Positions 34,072 to 42,580 of a stretch of 64,000 bases of DNA are shown piece by piece (position 1 is the stretch's first letter; every line of letters starts with the position of its first letter). The DNA comes from Palsa-504 sp963789225 (GTDB lineage Bacteria; Actinomycetota; Actinomycetes; Streptosporangiales; Streptosporangiaceae): positions 62,001 through 126,000 of the forward strand of contig CAWBKD010000005.1 of assembly GCA_963789225.1 (NCBI GenBank), written 5' to 3'. The translations under genes and the position numbers were made by a program. A model generated the notes under the pieces. That model saw nothing but the letters and a program-made list of their open reading frames with translations, did no database searches and was not told the origin of the DNA.

Positions 34072-34419
34072 CTAACCGGCCTGTGAGTGACCGTGCGATT
34101 CGGGCACTGACTGACAGCTCGTGCCCCACGGCGCCGTGCCGGACCGACACGGCTGCGCGGTAGAGCCGCTGACGGCCAGGAAGATAAGCAGCGCCGCCAG
34201 GCCCAACACGACCGGGATGGCGATGATCGCGCGCCGCCTACCGGTCAGCCAGGCCCGCCGAACGCTGGCCTTCGACAGAAGCGACTCCGTTCGCGGCGCT
34301 CCGTCATCGCGGGTCAGCCGGGTGAAGATCGCGAACATCGACCTGAGCCGGGGCTCGCCGCCTTCCAGGGCACTCTCGATCTCGTGCAGGACCCGCTGCT
34401 GGCTGACCGGCAAACTCAC
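34072..34419 (-). CDS. DUF3040-like membrane protein
   Basis: From GTG 34419 the protein is 115 residues: SLPVSQQRVLHEIESALEGG, then EPRLRSMFAIFTRL, both typical of the DUF3040 N-terminus. A membrane helix (AIIAIPVVLGLAALLIFLAV) and a polar tail with two Cys follow. DUF3040 proteins usually have two helices; this one seems to have one. The longer upstream frame is not coding-like. The function is unknown. Confidence 0.75.
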   Translation of the reverse strand: MSLPVSQQRVLHEIESALEGGEPRLRSMFAIFTRLTRDDGAPRTESLLSKASVRRAWLTGRRRAIIAIPVVLGLAALLIFLAVSGSTAQPCRSGTAPWGTSCQSVPESHGHSQAG

Positions 34420-34652
34420 CACCGTCCACTGCCCGGGGAAACCCCGGCGAAACTCTCCCGTTCGTGGCCGTGTATCGGGATTGAGGCTGCTCATCAGGGG
34501 GAGCCGCGGTGACCAGTCGAGAGGAGGCATGAGCACCGCCGATAAGGACAGGCCGGGCCAGGCTTCAAACACTGCGAAGCACCGGAAAGGTGTTGATCGT
34601 CTTGCCGCGGGTAGGAGGGCGATCCGCTACCGACGTCAAGGAGATGCCCACT

Positions 34653-35048
34653 ATGGCCAAGCGCCACATCGATCCGGTCCTACTGCAGCTAGCTCAGGCC
34701 ATCAACGAGTCAGGCCAAGCCGCGGCCCCGGTCGTGGTCTCGGTGCACGGCACCGTACTTCACGGCACCCTGATCTCGGAGCAGAGGTACTTCAGTGAAC
34801 TCGTGGAGGGAAACCCACTCATGAGCGCGCTGGAGCCGTCCTCTGGCCTGCTGGGCAAGGAGTACACCACGGAGGCGGAAGCCGCATCCGCCCGGCACCT
34901 GCACATACAGGCGACGGGTAACCGTGGCGACGCTGAGCTTGCCGAGGGCCTGTGGCGCATCAGCCTGGAGGCCGTCGACGGATGGACCCTCCGCGCGGGC
35001 ACCGAAGCCGATCGTGGGCCGTTTGCCCGCCTGCTCGGCAACCCCTAG
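34653..35048 (+). CDS. GvpU-like / hypothetical protein, 131 aa
   Basis: AAGGAG lies 9 nt before ATG 34653. The protein contains DPVLLQLAQAINESGQAAAP, then VVVSVHGTVLHGTLISEQRY followed by F. This beta-hairpin resembles the gas vesicle accessory protein GvpU (a hydrophobic strand, then G-x-L-I-S-x-x-x-Y-F). No other gas vesicle gene is nearby, so the name is a fold resemblance only. GGGTAG at 34609-34614 with an imperfect -35 is a weak SigB-like promoter candidate. Confidence 0.6.
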   Translation: MAKRHIDPVLLQLAQAINESGQAAAPVVVSVHGTVLHGTLISEQRYFSELVEGNPLMSALEPSSGLLGKEYTTEAEAASARHLHIQATGNRGDAELAEGLWRISLEAVDGWTLRAGTEADRGPFARLLGNP

Positions 35049-35088
35049 CCGCTGCTGGCATGCCGCTACGGTTTGACCGGTCTCACCC

Positions 35089-35571
35089 GTGAGGAACGCG
35101 GCCAGTGCCGGGCAGCACCATTTCGTGGTGGTGGCGAGCAGGCTGCCGGTGGACCGGGTCGAGCGCCCAGACGGCGAGGCTAGCTGGCGGCCAAGTCCGG
35201 GCGGGCTGGTCACGGCGCTCGAGCCGGTCATGCGGGAGGCCGACGGCGTGTGGGTCGGCTGGTCCGGTGACGCGGAATCCGCTCCGGGGGCGTTCGAGGC
35301 CAACTGCCTGGACCTGCTGGCCGTGGGACTGTCCGCGGAGCAGGTGCGGGATTACTACGAGGGATTCTGCAACGCGACCCTGTGGCCGCTATACCACGAC
35401 GTCATCGCCTCGCCGCAGTTCGAGCGCCGGTGGTGGGAGGCCTACGTAGCGGTCAACCGGTCGTTCGCGGTCGCGGCGGCCGCCGCGGTGGCGCCCGGCG
35501 CCACGGTCTGGGTGCACGACTACCAGCTGCAGCTGGTGCCGCGGATGCTGCGCGACCAGCGTGTCTTTGCA
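35089..35571 (+). pseudogene. otsA: trehalose-6-phosphate synthase, N-terminal third only
   Basis: The frame begins like OtsA (GT20): FVVVASRLPVDRVERPDGEA, SWRPSPGGLVTALEPVMREA, then ATLWPLYHD and VWVHDYQLQLVPRMLRDQR. The real enzyme continues for another 300 residues with the donor-binding domain. Here the homology ends at about 35565, and 30 bp later a different gene (35605) begins in the same frame. The open frame therefore fuses the two, but the OtsA part is a 3'-deleted remnant without the catalytic C-terminal half. Confidence 0.8.
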
Positions 35572-35604
35572 GGTACAAGCGATCGATCCCAGGAGGCATC
35601 TGCC

Positions 35605-35973
35605 ATGACTGATCCTGATGGGCCCCGGCACGTCGAAGTGGGCGATGATGGCCAGCCGGTCGCGGCTGCTGAGGTGACAACGAACGCCGGAGCCGACGGA
35701 ACTGTGCGGGCGTCGTTGCACGCGCCGGCCGGGCATGTTACTCCTGGCACCCGGGCGAGCCTGGTTGATGCGGTCATGGATCTGCCCGAGGTGCAGGCCA
35801 GCGAGCGCATGGAGGCCACTGTCCCGCTCGGCGACGGCGAATCGCTTGAGCGACTGCGGGAGCGGACCGAGAATGCGGTCACGCGTTCGGCCGGATCTAC
35901 CACGCTGCTGGACGCAGATATACCGCCAGGGAGCCAGCCGGAAACCGGTCAGGATCCCGACGATACGAGCTGA
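35605..35973 (+). CDS. conserved actinobacterial hypothetical protein, 122 aa
   Basis: AGGAGG lies 8 nt before ATG 35605, marking an independent start although the frame is open from the otsA remnant. The protein is acidic, with RHVEVGDDGQPVAAAEVTTN, then AGHVTPGTRASLVDAVMDLP and ATVPLGDGESLERLRERTEN. Similar short proteins occur in related actinomycetes; no function is known. The next gene starts 1 bp after the stop (TGAGATG), suggesting cotranscription. Confidence 0.7.
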   Translation: MTDPDGPRHVEVGDDGQPVAAAEVTTNAGADGTVRASLHAPAGHVTPGTRASLVDAVMDLPEVQASERMEATVPLGDGESLERLRERTENAVTRSAGSTTLLDADIPPGSQPETGQDPDDTS

Positions 35974-35974
35974 G

Positions 35975-37018
35975 ATGCGCGTTCTGCTGCCCACGCTGCG
36001 CCGTGTCGTCATGATCCCGGCGATCGCGGGCGTGACCGTGGTCAGTGGCGCGCTGCTTGTTCTCGCCGCTGTCGTCACCGGGCCAGTGTCGCTGTGCCTG
36101 CGGGGGCGGTGGCGGGCCGTGCGGCTGGGCGCCTTTCTCGTCACTTACCTCGTGGTTGAGCTCGCTGCCCTGGTCGGCGCGTTCGCGGTCTGGGTCCGGT
36201 GCGGCCCTGCCTCGCGGCGCGATGCCGTCCGCTATCAGGATTTGAATTTCCGCCTGACAGAAAGGCTGCTCAAACGCCTGTACCGGGCCGCTCGCTGGCA
36301 GTTCGGGCTTCGCGTGGAAGTTCACGCCGGCCATCAAGAGCAGCATGAAGCCCGTGCGGGCGCACCGCCCGGGCCGGTCATCGTCCTGGCCCGGCACGCC
36401 GGACCAGGAGACACCTTCCTGCTCGTCTATGGCTTGCTGGCGTATGCGGGCCGGCGGCCGCTGCTCGTGCTCAAGCACACGCTTGCCCTTGATCCATGGA
36501 TAGACGTGCTGGTGGGCAGGGTCCCGCACAGCTTCATCGATCCCCATGGGCACGCCGACCGGGCGGTCGCGCTGATCAGCGACCTCGCCGCGGGCATAGG
36601 GGACCGGGATGCTCTGGTCATTTTCCCTGAAGGCGGTAACTTCACCCCCGGGCGCCGCCGGCGCGCCATCGACGGCCTGCGACGCCATGGCCGGCGCCGC
36701 GCGGCCAGGCAGGCGGCCGCGCTCGGCCATGTACTGCCGCCGCGCCCGTCCGGCACCCTGAGCGCGATCGAGGCCGCGCCCCAGGCCGATCTGACCATCG
36801 TGGCTCACGCCGGGCTTGACCATCTCGACTCGGCTGGCGCCGTCTGGAAAGGCATCCCGCTCCGGGGCCCGCTGCGGGTCACCTGGTGGCGAATCCCGGC
36901 CGGAGACGTGCCCTCCGGCCGGGACGCCCGCACGGAATGGCTCAATGCCCAGTGGGCGCGGGTGGATGACTGGATAGCCGGCTACGCGGCCAGCAGCCGC
37001 TCAAAGAACGAGCGGTAG
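35975..37018 (+). CDS. PlsC-like 1-acyl-glycerol-3-phosphate acyltransferase
   Basis: From ATG 35975 this 347-residue protein has an N-terminal membrane helix pair, then the acyltransferase motif ARHAGPGDTFLL (H-x4-D). It also has LVIFPEGGNFTPGRRRRAID (F-P-E-G) and a later VAHAGLDHL block. These are the PlsC family catalytic and glycerol-phosphate binding motifs. It is longer than bacterial PlsC (about 240) owing to the N-terminal helices. It overlaps the convergent gene by 37 bp. Confidence 0.85.
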   Translation: MRVLLPTLRRVVMIPAIAGVTVVSGALLVLAAVVTGPVSLCLRGRWRAVRLGAFLVTYLVVELAALVGAFAVWVRCGPASRRDAVRYQDLNFRLTERLLKRLYRAARWQFGLRVEVHAGHQEQHEARAGAPPGPVIVLARHAGPGDTFLLVYGLLAYAGRRPLLVLKHTLALDPWIDVLVGRVPHSFIDPHGHADRAVALISDLAAGIGDRDALVIFPEGGNFTPGRRRRAIDGLRRHGRRRAARQAAALGHVLPPRPSGTLSAIEAAPQADLTIVAHAGLDHLDSAGAVWKGIPLRGPLRVTWWRIPAGDVPSGRDARTEWLNAQWARVDDWIAGYAASSRSKNER

Positions 37019-37548
37019 AGGCGCAGCCCCTGCCTGAGGTCCTCGGTGGAGACCTGGCGGCCGCCTGCCAAGCGCTCTTCAAGCCCGGCGCGCTCGCTGG
37101 CGAACATCGCGGCCAGCCGCTGCATGAGCTCTGCTACGAGCGCGTCGGCTTGCTGGACCGCTGTACTCGGCTCGTCGACGAACTCCGCCTGGATATCCTT
37201 CCAGCGCATGGTCATCCTCTGCAGTTCGCCGTCCGCCAGCAAGCTGGCCCGCGGCCGGGGGTCAGCTGCGACGCTGCCCTCGCCGGCGGTGTCCTGCCCG
37301 CTGCGGCCGGCGTACCCGGATGCTGCATGACCTGCGGTGAGGCCGGCGCCGTCGTCAGCATGGCCGTCGTCAGCATGGCCGTCGTCAGCATGGCCGTCGT
37401 CAGCATGGCGGTCGTCAGCCAAGCCTTCGTCAGCCAAGCCTTCGCGACCGGCCGGCGCCGGGACGTCCCCCCGGCCCGTCCAGGGGCCGGCCGCGGCGAT
37501 CTGCTCTGTGGTCAGACCACGGTCTCGTGTGTCGTCAGTGTCGTTCAT
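36982..37548 (-). CDS. unknown protein with DGHAD repeats, paralogue of the upstream gene
   Basis: From ATG 37548 (GAGG 6 nt upstream) the protein is 188 residues; GTG 37560, overlapping the upstream stop, is an alternative. Residues 45-70 are an acidic low-complexity tract of five-residue repeats (D-D-G-H-A) encoded by a 15-bp tandem repeat. The C-terminal half contains MRWKDIQAEFVDEPSTAVQQ and STEDLRQGLRLYRSFFERLL. These two blocks recur in the upstream gene, so the pair are paralogues. No known family is recognised. It is probably expressed from the SigB-type promoter at 38319-38342. Confidence 0.75.
   Translation of the reverse strand: MNDTDDTRDRGLTTEQIAAAGPWTGRGDVPAPAGREGLADEGLADDRHADDGHADDGHADDGHADDGAGLTAGHAASGYAGRSGQDTAGEGSVAADPRPRASLLADGELQRMTMRWKDIQAEFVDEPSTAVQQADALVAELMQRLAAMFASERAGLEERLAGGRQVSTEDLRQGLRLYRSFFERLLAA
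37351..37440. repeat. 15-bp tandem repeat, six copies, coding
   Basis: Six consecutive 15-mers start at 37351, 37366, 37381, 37396, 37411 and 37426. The first three are identical (GTCGTCAGCATGGCC), the fourth differs at one base, and the last two have diverged (CAGCCAAGCC). The unit is a multiple of three, so copy changes alter protein length, not frame. Confidence 0.9.
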
Positions 37549-37556
37549 CGTCCGCC

Positions 37557-38288
37557 TCACCGGCCTGTCCGCTGATCGTAGTAATCCGGGTCCGGATCGG
37601 CCGGACCGACGCCGTCGCTTCCCACGCCAGCCGACCCATCGGTCCGCCCGTTGACGCCGGTCCCCGGGTCCCGTGGATCCGGTACGGCAGTTCCGCGCTG
37701 ACGGCTGCTGGCGCTGGCTGGCTGCGCCTGGCCGGTGGTGCCCTCTCCTGCGCCGTTGCCGTCTGGACGCAGCAGCTCGTCGAACAGGGACCGGTACCGC
37801 AGTAGCGCCTCGCGCAGGTCTTCGGTGCTGGCCTGCTGAGTCTCGGAGCGTTGCCGCACGGCGTGCGCGAACCGGTAGTTCTCAACGGTGTCTGGGTAGT
37901 CGACCGATACCAGATCGGCCTGTACATCGAAGTCCTTCATCGGGTAACCCCGCGCCTCCATGACGCGGGTGACGAGGATATCGGCAGCAGTCGTGGCTTG
38001 CGCCGGCTGATCTACGAAGTGCTCCTGTACGTCACGCCATTCGTCCGCGAACTGCAGCCGGGTGGCTTCCGGCAGTGGGTTGACCTCGAACTGAGCCCGC
38101 TGCTTCTCACGTGCGCGAAGGTCGGCCTCGGCGGCACGCTGGCCGCCGCGGTTCTCTACCGCCCGGTCGTATTCCGGGCCGAAGCGCTGACGAAGCATCG
38201 CAGAGTTGCGTTTCCTGGCCCCCACCGCGACAAGCGCGATGGCGATCACCGCCACGATGGCGATCACGACCCATACCAAGGTAGACAT
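37557..38288 (-). CDS. unknown membrane-anchored protein, paralogue of the downstream gene
   Basis: This 243-residue protein has one N-terminal membrane helix (LVWVVIAIVAVIAIALVAVG), then a basic linker, NSAMLRQRFGPEYDRAVENR, and a cytoplasmic domain. The domain contains FADEWRDVQEHFVDQPAQAT and STEDLREALLRYRSLFDELL. The W-x-D-x-Q-x-x-F-V-D-x-P and S-T-E-D-L-R blocks are shared with the next gene. The tail is Gly/Pro/Asp rich. AGGAGG precedes ATG 38288, and an exact SigB-type promoter lies 31 bp upstream. A stress role is inferred only from that promoter. Confidence 0.8.
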   Translation of the reverse strand: MSTLVWVVIAIVAVIAIALVAVGARKRNSAMLRQRFGPEYDRAVENRGGQRAAEADLRAREKQRAQFEVNPLPEATRLQFADEWRDVQEHFVDQPAQATTAADILVTRVMEARGYPMKDFDVQADLVSVDYPDTVENYRFAHAVRQRSETQQASTEDLREALLRYRSLFDELLRPDGNGAGEGTTGQAQPASASSRQRGTAVPDPRDPGTGVNGRTDGSAGVGSDGVGPADPDPDYYDQRTGR

Positions 38289-38318
38289 CAGATCCTCCTG
38301 TCATTGGATCCGCTTCCC

Positions 38319-38342
38319 CTACCCGGCCGCAGGAACTTAAAC
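38319..38342 (-). promoter_or_regulatory. SigB/SigF-type promoter of the paralogous pair
   Basis: On the minus strand: GTTT, 14 bases, GGGTAG. The -10 lies about 30 bp before ATG 38288, giving a leader of about 25 nt with a good AGGAGG site. It is an exact match to the form at 26389, 39053, 43768 and 50466. Confidence 0.7.
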
Positions 38343-38358
38343 GGCGGGCTGGGAAGGC

Positions 38359-38783
38359 TCAGCTCCTATCGAGTCGGCGTATGGCGATCTCGTGCAGCAG
38401 CAGCCGGATGGCCGCGGCGACCGGGATCGCCACGAACGCTCCGATGATGCCGAGCAGCACGACGGTCGATCCGATCACCGGGATCAGGTCGAGCAGGGCC
38501 ACGAACATGCCGAGGAGGAGCGGGTAGGGGATGCCGAACGCGAGCATCCAGAAATAGGTGCCGAGGCCGGCGATCACCGAGGTGATGACGTTGCCCAGCA
38601 CGTAGCCGCCGACCTTGGCGAGGATCTCATCGCCGAGGAGGATGGCCCGCGGCCGCCGCGAATGCGGCACGGCCAGCCGGGGACCGGGTCAAGGCCCGCG
38701 GCGACGAAGAGGGCCAGGCCGATGATGATGAGCACCGACCGCGCCCCGATGACCAGCCCGGTCACGCCGTAGGCCACCGCCAC
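38359..38783 (-). pseudogene. AI-2E family transporter with internal deletions
   Basis: The N-terminal piece GLVIGARSVLIIIGLALFVA with AGLDP lies in one frame (38783 to about 38690). The rest lies in another: ILLGDEILAKVGGYVLGNVI, then IPYPLLLGMFVALLDLIPVI followed by GST, then directly VLLGIIGAFVAIPVAAAIRL. Full AI-2E proteins are about 350 residues with eight helices. Here two or three helices after the first and about 60 residues between D-L-I-P-V-I-G and the last block are missing. It cannot be a complete carrier. Confidence 0.75.
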
Positions 38784-38898
38784 GCCGAGACAGGACGGCC
38801 AGATTCGGCCGGCCGGGGCCCGTTCACGTAACCCCGGCCATCGTGGCCATTACTCATCCGGGCGGATTGAGATCCGCAGGCGCAGCTGCGCAATATAG

Positions 38899-38970
38899 CT
38901 ACCTGCGCAGCATGAGAACGACTAGCACGATTATCACGATGACGACTATCGCCCCGATACCAATATACAT
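38899..38970 (-). CDS. 23-aa hydrophobic microprotein
   Basis: The peptide MYIGIGAIVVIVIIVLVVLM followed by LRR and a stop is a single membrane helix with a basic end. AGGAAAGG lies just before the ATG at 38970, and an exact SigB-type promoter lies about 80 bp upstream (39053-39076). Similar tiny proteins ending L-R-R occur in actinomycetes; the function is unknown. It is too short for routine gene finders but is well supported by the flanking signals. Confidence 0.65.
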   Translation of the reverse strand: MYIGIGAIVVIVIIVLVVLMLRR

Positions 38971-39052
38971 TGACTTTCCTTTCCTGGCAGCGCCCGGTGT
39001 CGATTGTGGATGACTTTTCCGGCGCCATCTTTCAGATTGGGTCCCGACCCAG

Positions 39053-39076
39053 CTACCCTCACATAAGCCCGCAAAC
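39053..39076 (-). promoter_or_regulatory. SigB/SigF-type promoter of the 23-aa microprotein
   Basis: On the minus strand: GTTT, 14 bases (GCGGGCTTATGTGA), GGGTAG. It lies in the gap between the TPP enzyme gene and the microprotein, which transcribe the same way, and gives a leader of about 75 nt. Confidence 0.7.
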
Positions 39077-39118
39077 CGCTGGCGCCCGGCTTTGTCGGGA
39101 GACGGTGATCTCTGCCGG

Positions 39119-40909
39119 TCAATTACCACCGCCGGGCAGGATTTCGCGGGCCTTGGTCATCAGGCCTTCCTTGAGCACGCCCCACCGGTCTTCGTCGCCC
39201 TTCAGGAGCGCCATGGCGGTGTTCTTGGCCTGTTCGAAGGTGGCGTGCGGCGGAATCGGCGGAACGTTGGGGTCAGTCCGCACGTCAAGCACCGTCGGCC
39301 GGTCGGCGGCCAGGGCCTGGTCCCAGGCCGCGCCGAGCTGGCCAGGCTCGCTGACCGCGATCCCGCCCAGGCCCAGGCTGCGGGCGAAGCCCTCGTATGA
39401 CACGTCGGGGAGCCGCTGGGATTCGGTGAATTTCGGCGCGCCTTCCATCGCCCGCATCTCCCAGGTGACCTGGTTGAGGTCGTTGTTGTGCAGCACCGCG
39501 ACGATCAGCCGGGGATCGGTCCACTGCTCCCAGTAATGCTTGACGGTGATCAGCTCGGCCAGGCCGTTCATCTGCATCGCCCCGTCCCCGGCGAAGACGA
39601 TGACGGGCCGGTCGGGGTGCCCGAACTTGGCGCCGATGCCGTACGGCACACCGGGACCCATGGTGGCCAGGTTCCCGGACAGCGAGCCGCGCATGTCGCC
39701 GCGGAACCGCAGCTGCCTGGCGTACCAGTTCGCGGACGAGCCGGAGTCCGCCGTGACGATGGCATCCATCGGGAGCCGCGCGGACAGCTCGCGGAAGACC
39801 AGCATCGGGTTGACCGGATCGGCCGCCACCTCGGCCTCGGCGTCCATCGACCGCCACCAGCCGACGACCCCCGCCTCGATGGCCTCCCGCCAGGAGCGAT
39901 CCTCCTTGCGCTTCAGGTGCGGGATCAGCGCCCGCAGGGCGGTGGCCGAGTCCGCGACCAGGTTGACCTCGTAGGGATAGCGCATCCCGATGAACTTGCC
40001 GTCGATGTCGATCTGGACGGCGCGCGCCTGGCCGAACTTCGGCAGGAACTGCGTGTAGGGGAAGCTCGAGCCCACGGTCAGCAGCGTGTCGCAGTGCATC
40101 ATCATCTCGTAGCTGGGCCGGGTGCCCAGCAGCCCGATCGAGCCGGTCACGTACGGCAGCTCATCGGAGAGCACGTCCTTGCCCAGCAGGGGCTTGGCCA
40201 CCCCGGCGCCGAGTAGCTCGGCGACCTCCTCGAGTTCACGGCGGGCCCTGCGGGCGCCCTGCCCGGCCAGGATGGCGACCTTGGAACCGGAATTCAGCAC
40301 CTCGGCGGCCTGCATGATCGCGTGGTCAACGGGAGAAGTGACCGGCCAGCTGGTCCCCAGCGACGATGGCACCATCTTGAACTCGTGGGTGGGCGCGGAG
40401 TACTCCAGTTCCTGCACGTCGGAGGGGATGATCAGCGCGGTGGCCGCCCGCTCGGCGATGGCGGTGCGGATCGCCCGGTCCAGCACGTTGGGCAGCTGCT
40501 CGGGAACCGTCACCATCTGCACGTACGGGCTGGCGACGTCCTTGAACAGCGAGAGCAGGTCGACTTCCTGCTGGTAGGAGCCGCCCATGGCGCTGCGGCT
40601 GGTCTGGCCCACGATCGCCACGACGGGCACGTGATCCAGCTTGGCGTCGTACAGGCCGTTGAGCAGGTGAATGGCGCCCGGGCCCGAGGTCGCCATGCAG
40701 ACGCCGACGCGGCCGGTGAACTTGGCGTACCCGACGGCTTCGAAGGCGGCCATCTCCTCGTGCCTGGCCTGGACGAACTGCGGCTTGTTCTCGGCCCGGC
40801 CCCAGGCGGCCAGGATCCCGTTGATCCCGTCGCCGGCGTAGGCGAATACGTGCTGCACGTCCCAGGAGCGCAGCCGCTCGAGCAGGTAATCGGCAACTGT
40901 CGGTGCCAT
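39119..40909 (-). CDS. thiamine pyrophosphate enzyme, pyruvate oxidase/PoxB-like
   Basis: This 596-residue protein has the three-domain TPP layout: YLLERLRSWDVQHVFAYAGD, the catalytic Glu in RHEEMAAFEAVGYAKFTGR, a central domain with LAGQGARRARRELEEVAELL, and the TPP-Mg site IVFAGDGAMQMNGLAELITV. It resembles PoxB, which oxidises pyruvate to acetate and CO2 and passes electrons to the membrane, and also acetolactate synthase-like proteins. It starts 30 bp after the GMC gene, so it is the last gene of a four-gene operon. ATG 40909 has AAGGAA nearby. Confidence 0.9.
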   Translation of the reverse strand: MAPTVADYLLERLRSWDVQHVFAYAGDGINGILAAWGRAENKPQFVQARHEEMAAFEAVGYAKFTGRVGVCMATSGPGAIHLLNGLYDAKLDHVPVVAIVGQTSRSAMGGSYQQEVDLLSLFKDVASPYVQMVTVPEQLPNVLDRAIRTAIAERAATALIIPSDVQELEYSAPTHEFKMVPSSLGTSWPVTSPVDHAIMQAAEVLNSGSKVAILAGQGARRARRELEEVAELLGAGVAKPLLGKDVLSDELPYVTGSIGLLGTRPSYEMMMHCDTLLTVGSSFPYTQFLPKFGQARAVQIDIDGKFIGMRYPYEVNLVADSATALRALIPHLKRKEDRSWREAIEAGVVGWWRSMDAEAEVAADPVNPMLVFRELSARLPMDAIVTADSGSSANWYARQLRFRGDMRGSLSGNLATMGPGVPYGIGAKFGHPDRPVIVFAGDGAMQMNGLAELITVKHYWEQWTDPRLIVAVLHNNDLNQVTWEMRAMEGAPKFTESQRLPDVSYEGFARSLGLGGIAVSEPGQLGAAWDQALAADRPTVLDVRTDPNVPPIPPHATFEQAKNTAMALLKGDEDRWGVLKEGLMTKAREILPGGGN

Positions 40910-40939
40910 GTGCTATTCCTTCCGTGGCCCGTTGATGTG

Positions 40940-42580
40940 TCAGGTGATACCGCCAGCGATCAGGTGATCGGCCGTGCGGGCGGCCACGGCCATGATCGTC
41001 AGCGCGGGGTTGGCGCTGCCCTGGGTGGGCAGCACGCTTCCGTCGGTGAGGTAGAGGTTGGGTACCGCGAAGCTGCGGCAGTTCCCGTCCACGACGCCGT
41101 GCCGTTCGTCGCGGGCCATCCGGGCCCCGCCGACCAGGTGGGCGTAGCGCTGGATGGTGATGACCTCGTCGGCGCCGGCCGCGTGCAGGATGTCCTCCAT
41201 GACCGACTGCGCCGCCCGGGCCAGGGCCCGGTCGTTGTCGCACTGGGAGTAGGAGAAGCGGGCCACCGGCAGGCCGTAGGAGTCCTTCTCCTCGGCGAGC
41301 GTCACCCGGTTCTCCGGCAGCGGCAGGAACTCGCACAGCGCGCCCAGGCACGACCAGTGCACGTAGTCGCTCACGTACTCGCGCAGCGCGCTGCCCCAGT
41401 GCCCCTGGGCGGCGACGTGCTCGGCCCAGGTGATCGGCAGCGGCGAGACGGTCTGGACCGAGAAGCCGCGCTTGGAGTCCTTTCCGGGGTCGGTCTCGTA
41501 GAACTCCTCGGTGCTCACCTCGGGCGGCGGCGCCTTGTACATCCGGACCTCGGCGTCGAAGCGGCCCGCGGTCTGCGGCGCGCCCTGCACCATGAGGTAC
41601 CGGCCGACCTGGTCGAAGTCGTTGCACAGGCCGTCGGGGAAGCGCCCGGACGACGAGTTCAGCAGCAGCCGGGGCGTCTCGATCGAGTACCCGGCCACGG
41701 CCACCATCGCGGCGCGCTGAAAGCGCTCCCGGCCGCCGCGGACATACCGCGCTCCGGTCGCGCGGCCGGTGCGCTCGTCGACGGCGATCCCGGTGACCAT
41801 GGCGTCGGCGCGTACCTCCCCGCCGTGCGCCAGGGCGTCGGGGACGTGCGTGATCAGCGGCGACGCCTTGGCGTTGACCTTGCAGCCCTGCAGGCAGAAG
41901 CCGCGGTAGATGCAGTGCGGCCGGTTCCCGAACCGGCCGTTGGTGATCGCCACCGGGCCGACCTTGGCGGTGATCCCGAGCTTGGTCGCCCCGCGCAGGA
42001 ATACCTCGCCGTTCCCGCCGACCGGGTGCGGACGGTGGGGGTAGCCGTGCGGGTCTCCCCATGGCCAGCGCTCACCCGCCACGGGCAGTTCCTGCTCGAT
42101 CTGCTCGTAGTACGGGCGGAGCTCGGAGTAGCCCACCGGCCAGTCGGCCCCGACGCCGTCGAGCGTGCGGGTCATGAAATCGCTCGGGTGGAAGCGCGGC
42201 GTGTACCCGGCGTAGTGGATCATCGAGCCGCCTACACCCCGCCCGGAGTTGTTCGACCCCAGCGGCACCGGGTCGGCGCCCGCGATCACCCGCGGGTCGG
42301 TCCAGTACAGATGGTGGGAACCGGCCTCGTCGCTCACCCAGTCCGTATCCGGGTCCCAGAACGGGCCGGCGTCCAGGGCCGCCACCTTCCAGCCGGCCCG
42401 GGCCAGCCGCTGCAGCAAGACCGAGCCGCCCGCGCCGCAGCCGACGATCACCAGGTCGATCTCGTCCTCATCGGCGAACTGCCGCATGTCGCGGCGGAGT
42501 CGGTGGTTGGTCCTGGTGCCGTCGTTGGGCAGCAGCCAGGCCGATTCGTTACGGGCGCGGACACCGTCCCGGGGACCCAT
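40940..42580 (-). CDS. GMC family FAD oxidoreductase
   Basis: This 546-residue protein has the FAD motif DLVIVGCGAGGSVLLQRLAR near residue 42, a GMC-like GVGGSMIHYAGYTPRF, and the C-terminal NLYLTDGSVLPTQGSANPAL. These match the GMC flavoproteins of the gluconate 2-dehydrogenase type, which oxidise sugars or alcohols in membrane complexes with a small subunit 3. The gene for subunit 3 is directly upstream, its stop overlapping this ATG by one base (TGATG). No Tat signal is evident on this subunit. Confidence 0.92.
   Translation of the reverse strand: MGPRDGVRARNESAWLLPNDGTRTNHRLRRDMRQFADEDEIDLVIVGCGAGGSVLLQRLARAGWKVAALDAGPFWDPDTDWVSDEAGSHHLYWTDPRVIAGADPVPLGSNNSGRGVGGSMIHYAGYTPRFHPSDFMTRTLDGVGADWPVGYSELRPYYEQIEQELPVAGERWPWGDPHGYPHRPHPVGGNGEVFLRGATKLGITAKVGPVAITNGRFGNRPHCIYRGFCLQGCKVNAKASPLITHVPDALAHGGEVRADAMVTGIAVDERTGRATGARYVRGGRERFQRAAMVAVAGYSIETPRLLLNSSSGRFPDGLCNDFDQVGRYLMVQGAPQTAGRFDAEVRMYKAPPPEVSTEEFYETDPGKDSKRGFSVQTVSPLPITWAEHVAAQGHWGSALREYVSDYVHWSCLGALCEFLPLPENRVTLAEEKDSYGLPVARFSYSQCDNDRALARAAQSVMEDILHAAGADEVITIQRYAHLVGGARMARDERHGVVDGNCRSFAVPNLYLTDGSVLPTQGSANPALTIMAVAARTADHLIAGGIT

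Noticed and set aside
37351..37440. possible CRISPR array
   Set aside because: The repeats are directly adjacent 15-mers without spacers and lie inside an open frame.
40326..42062. 578-codon minus-strand open frame
   Set aside because: It overlaps the TPP enzyme and GMC genes on the same strand in another frame and has no family features.
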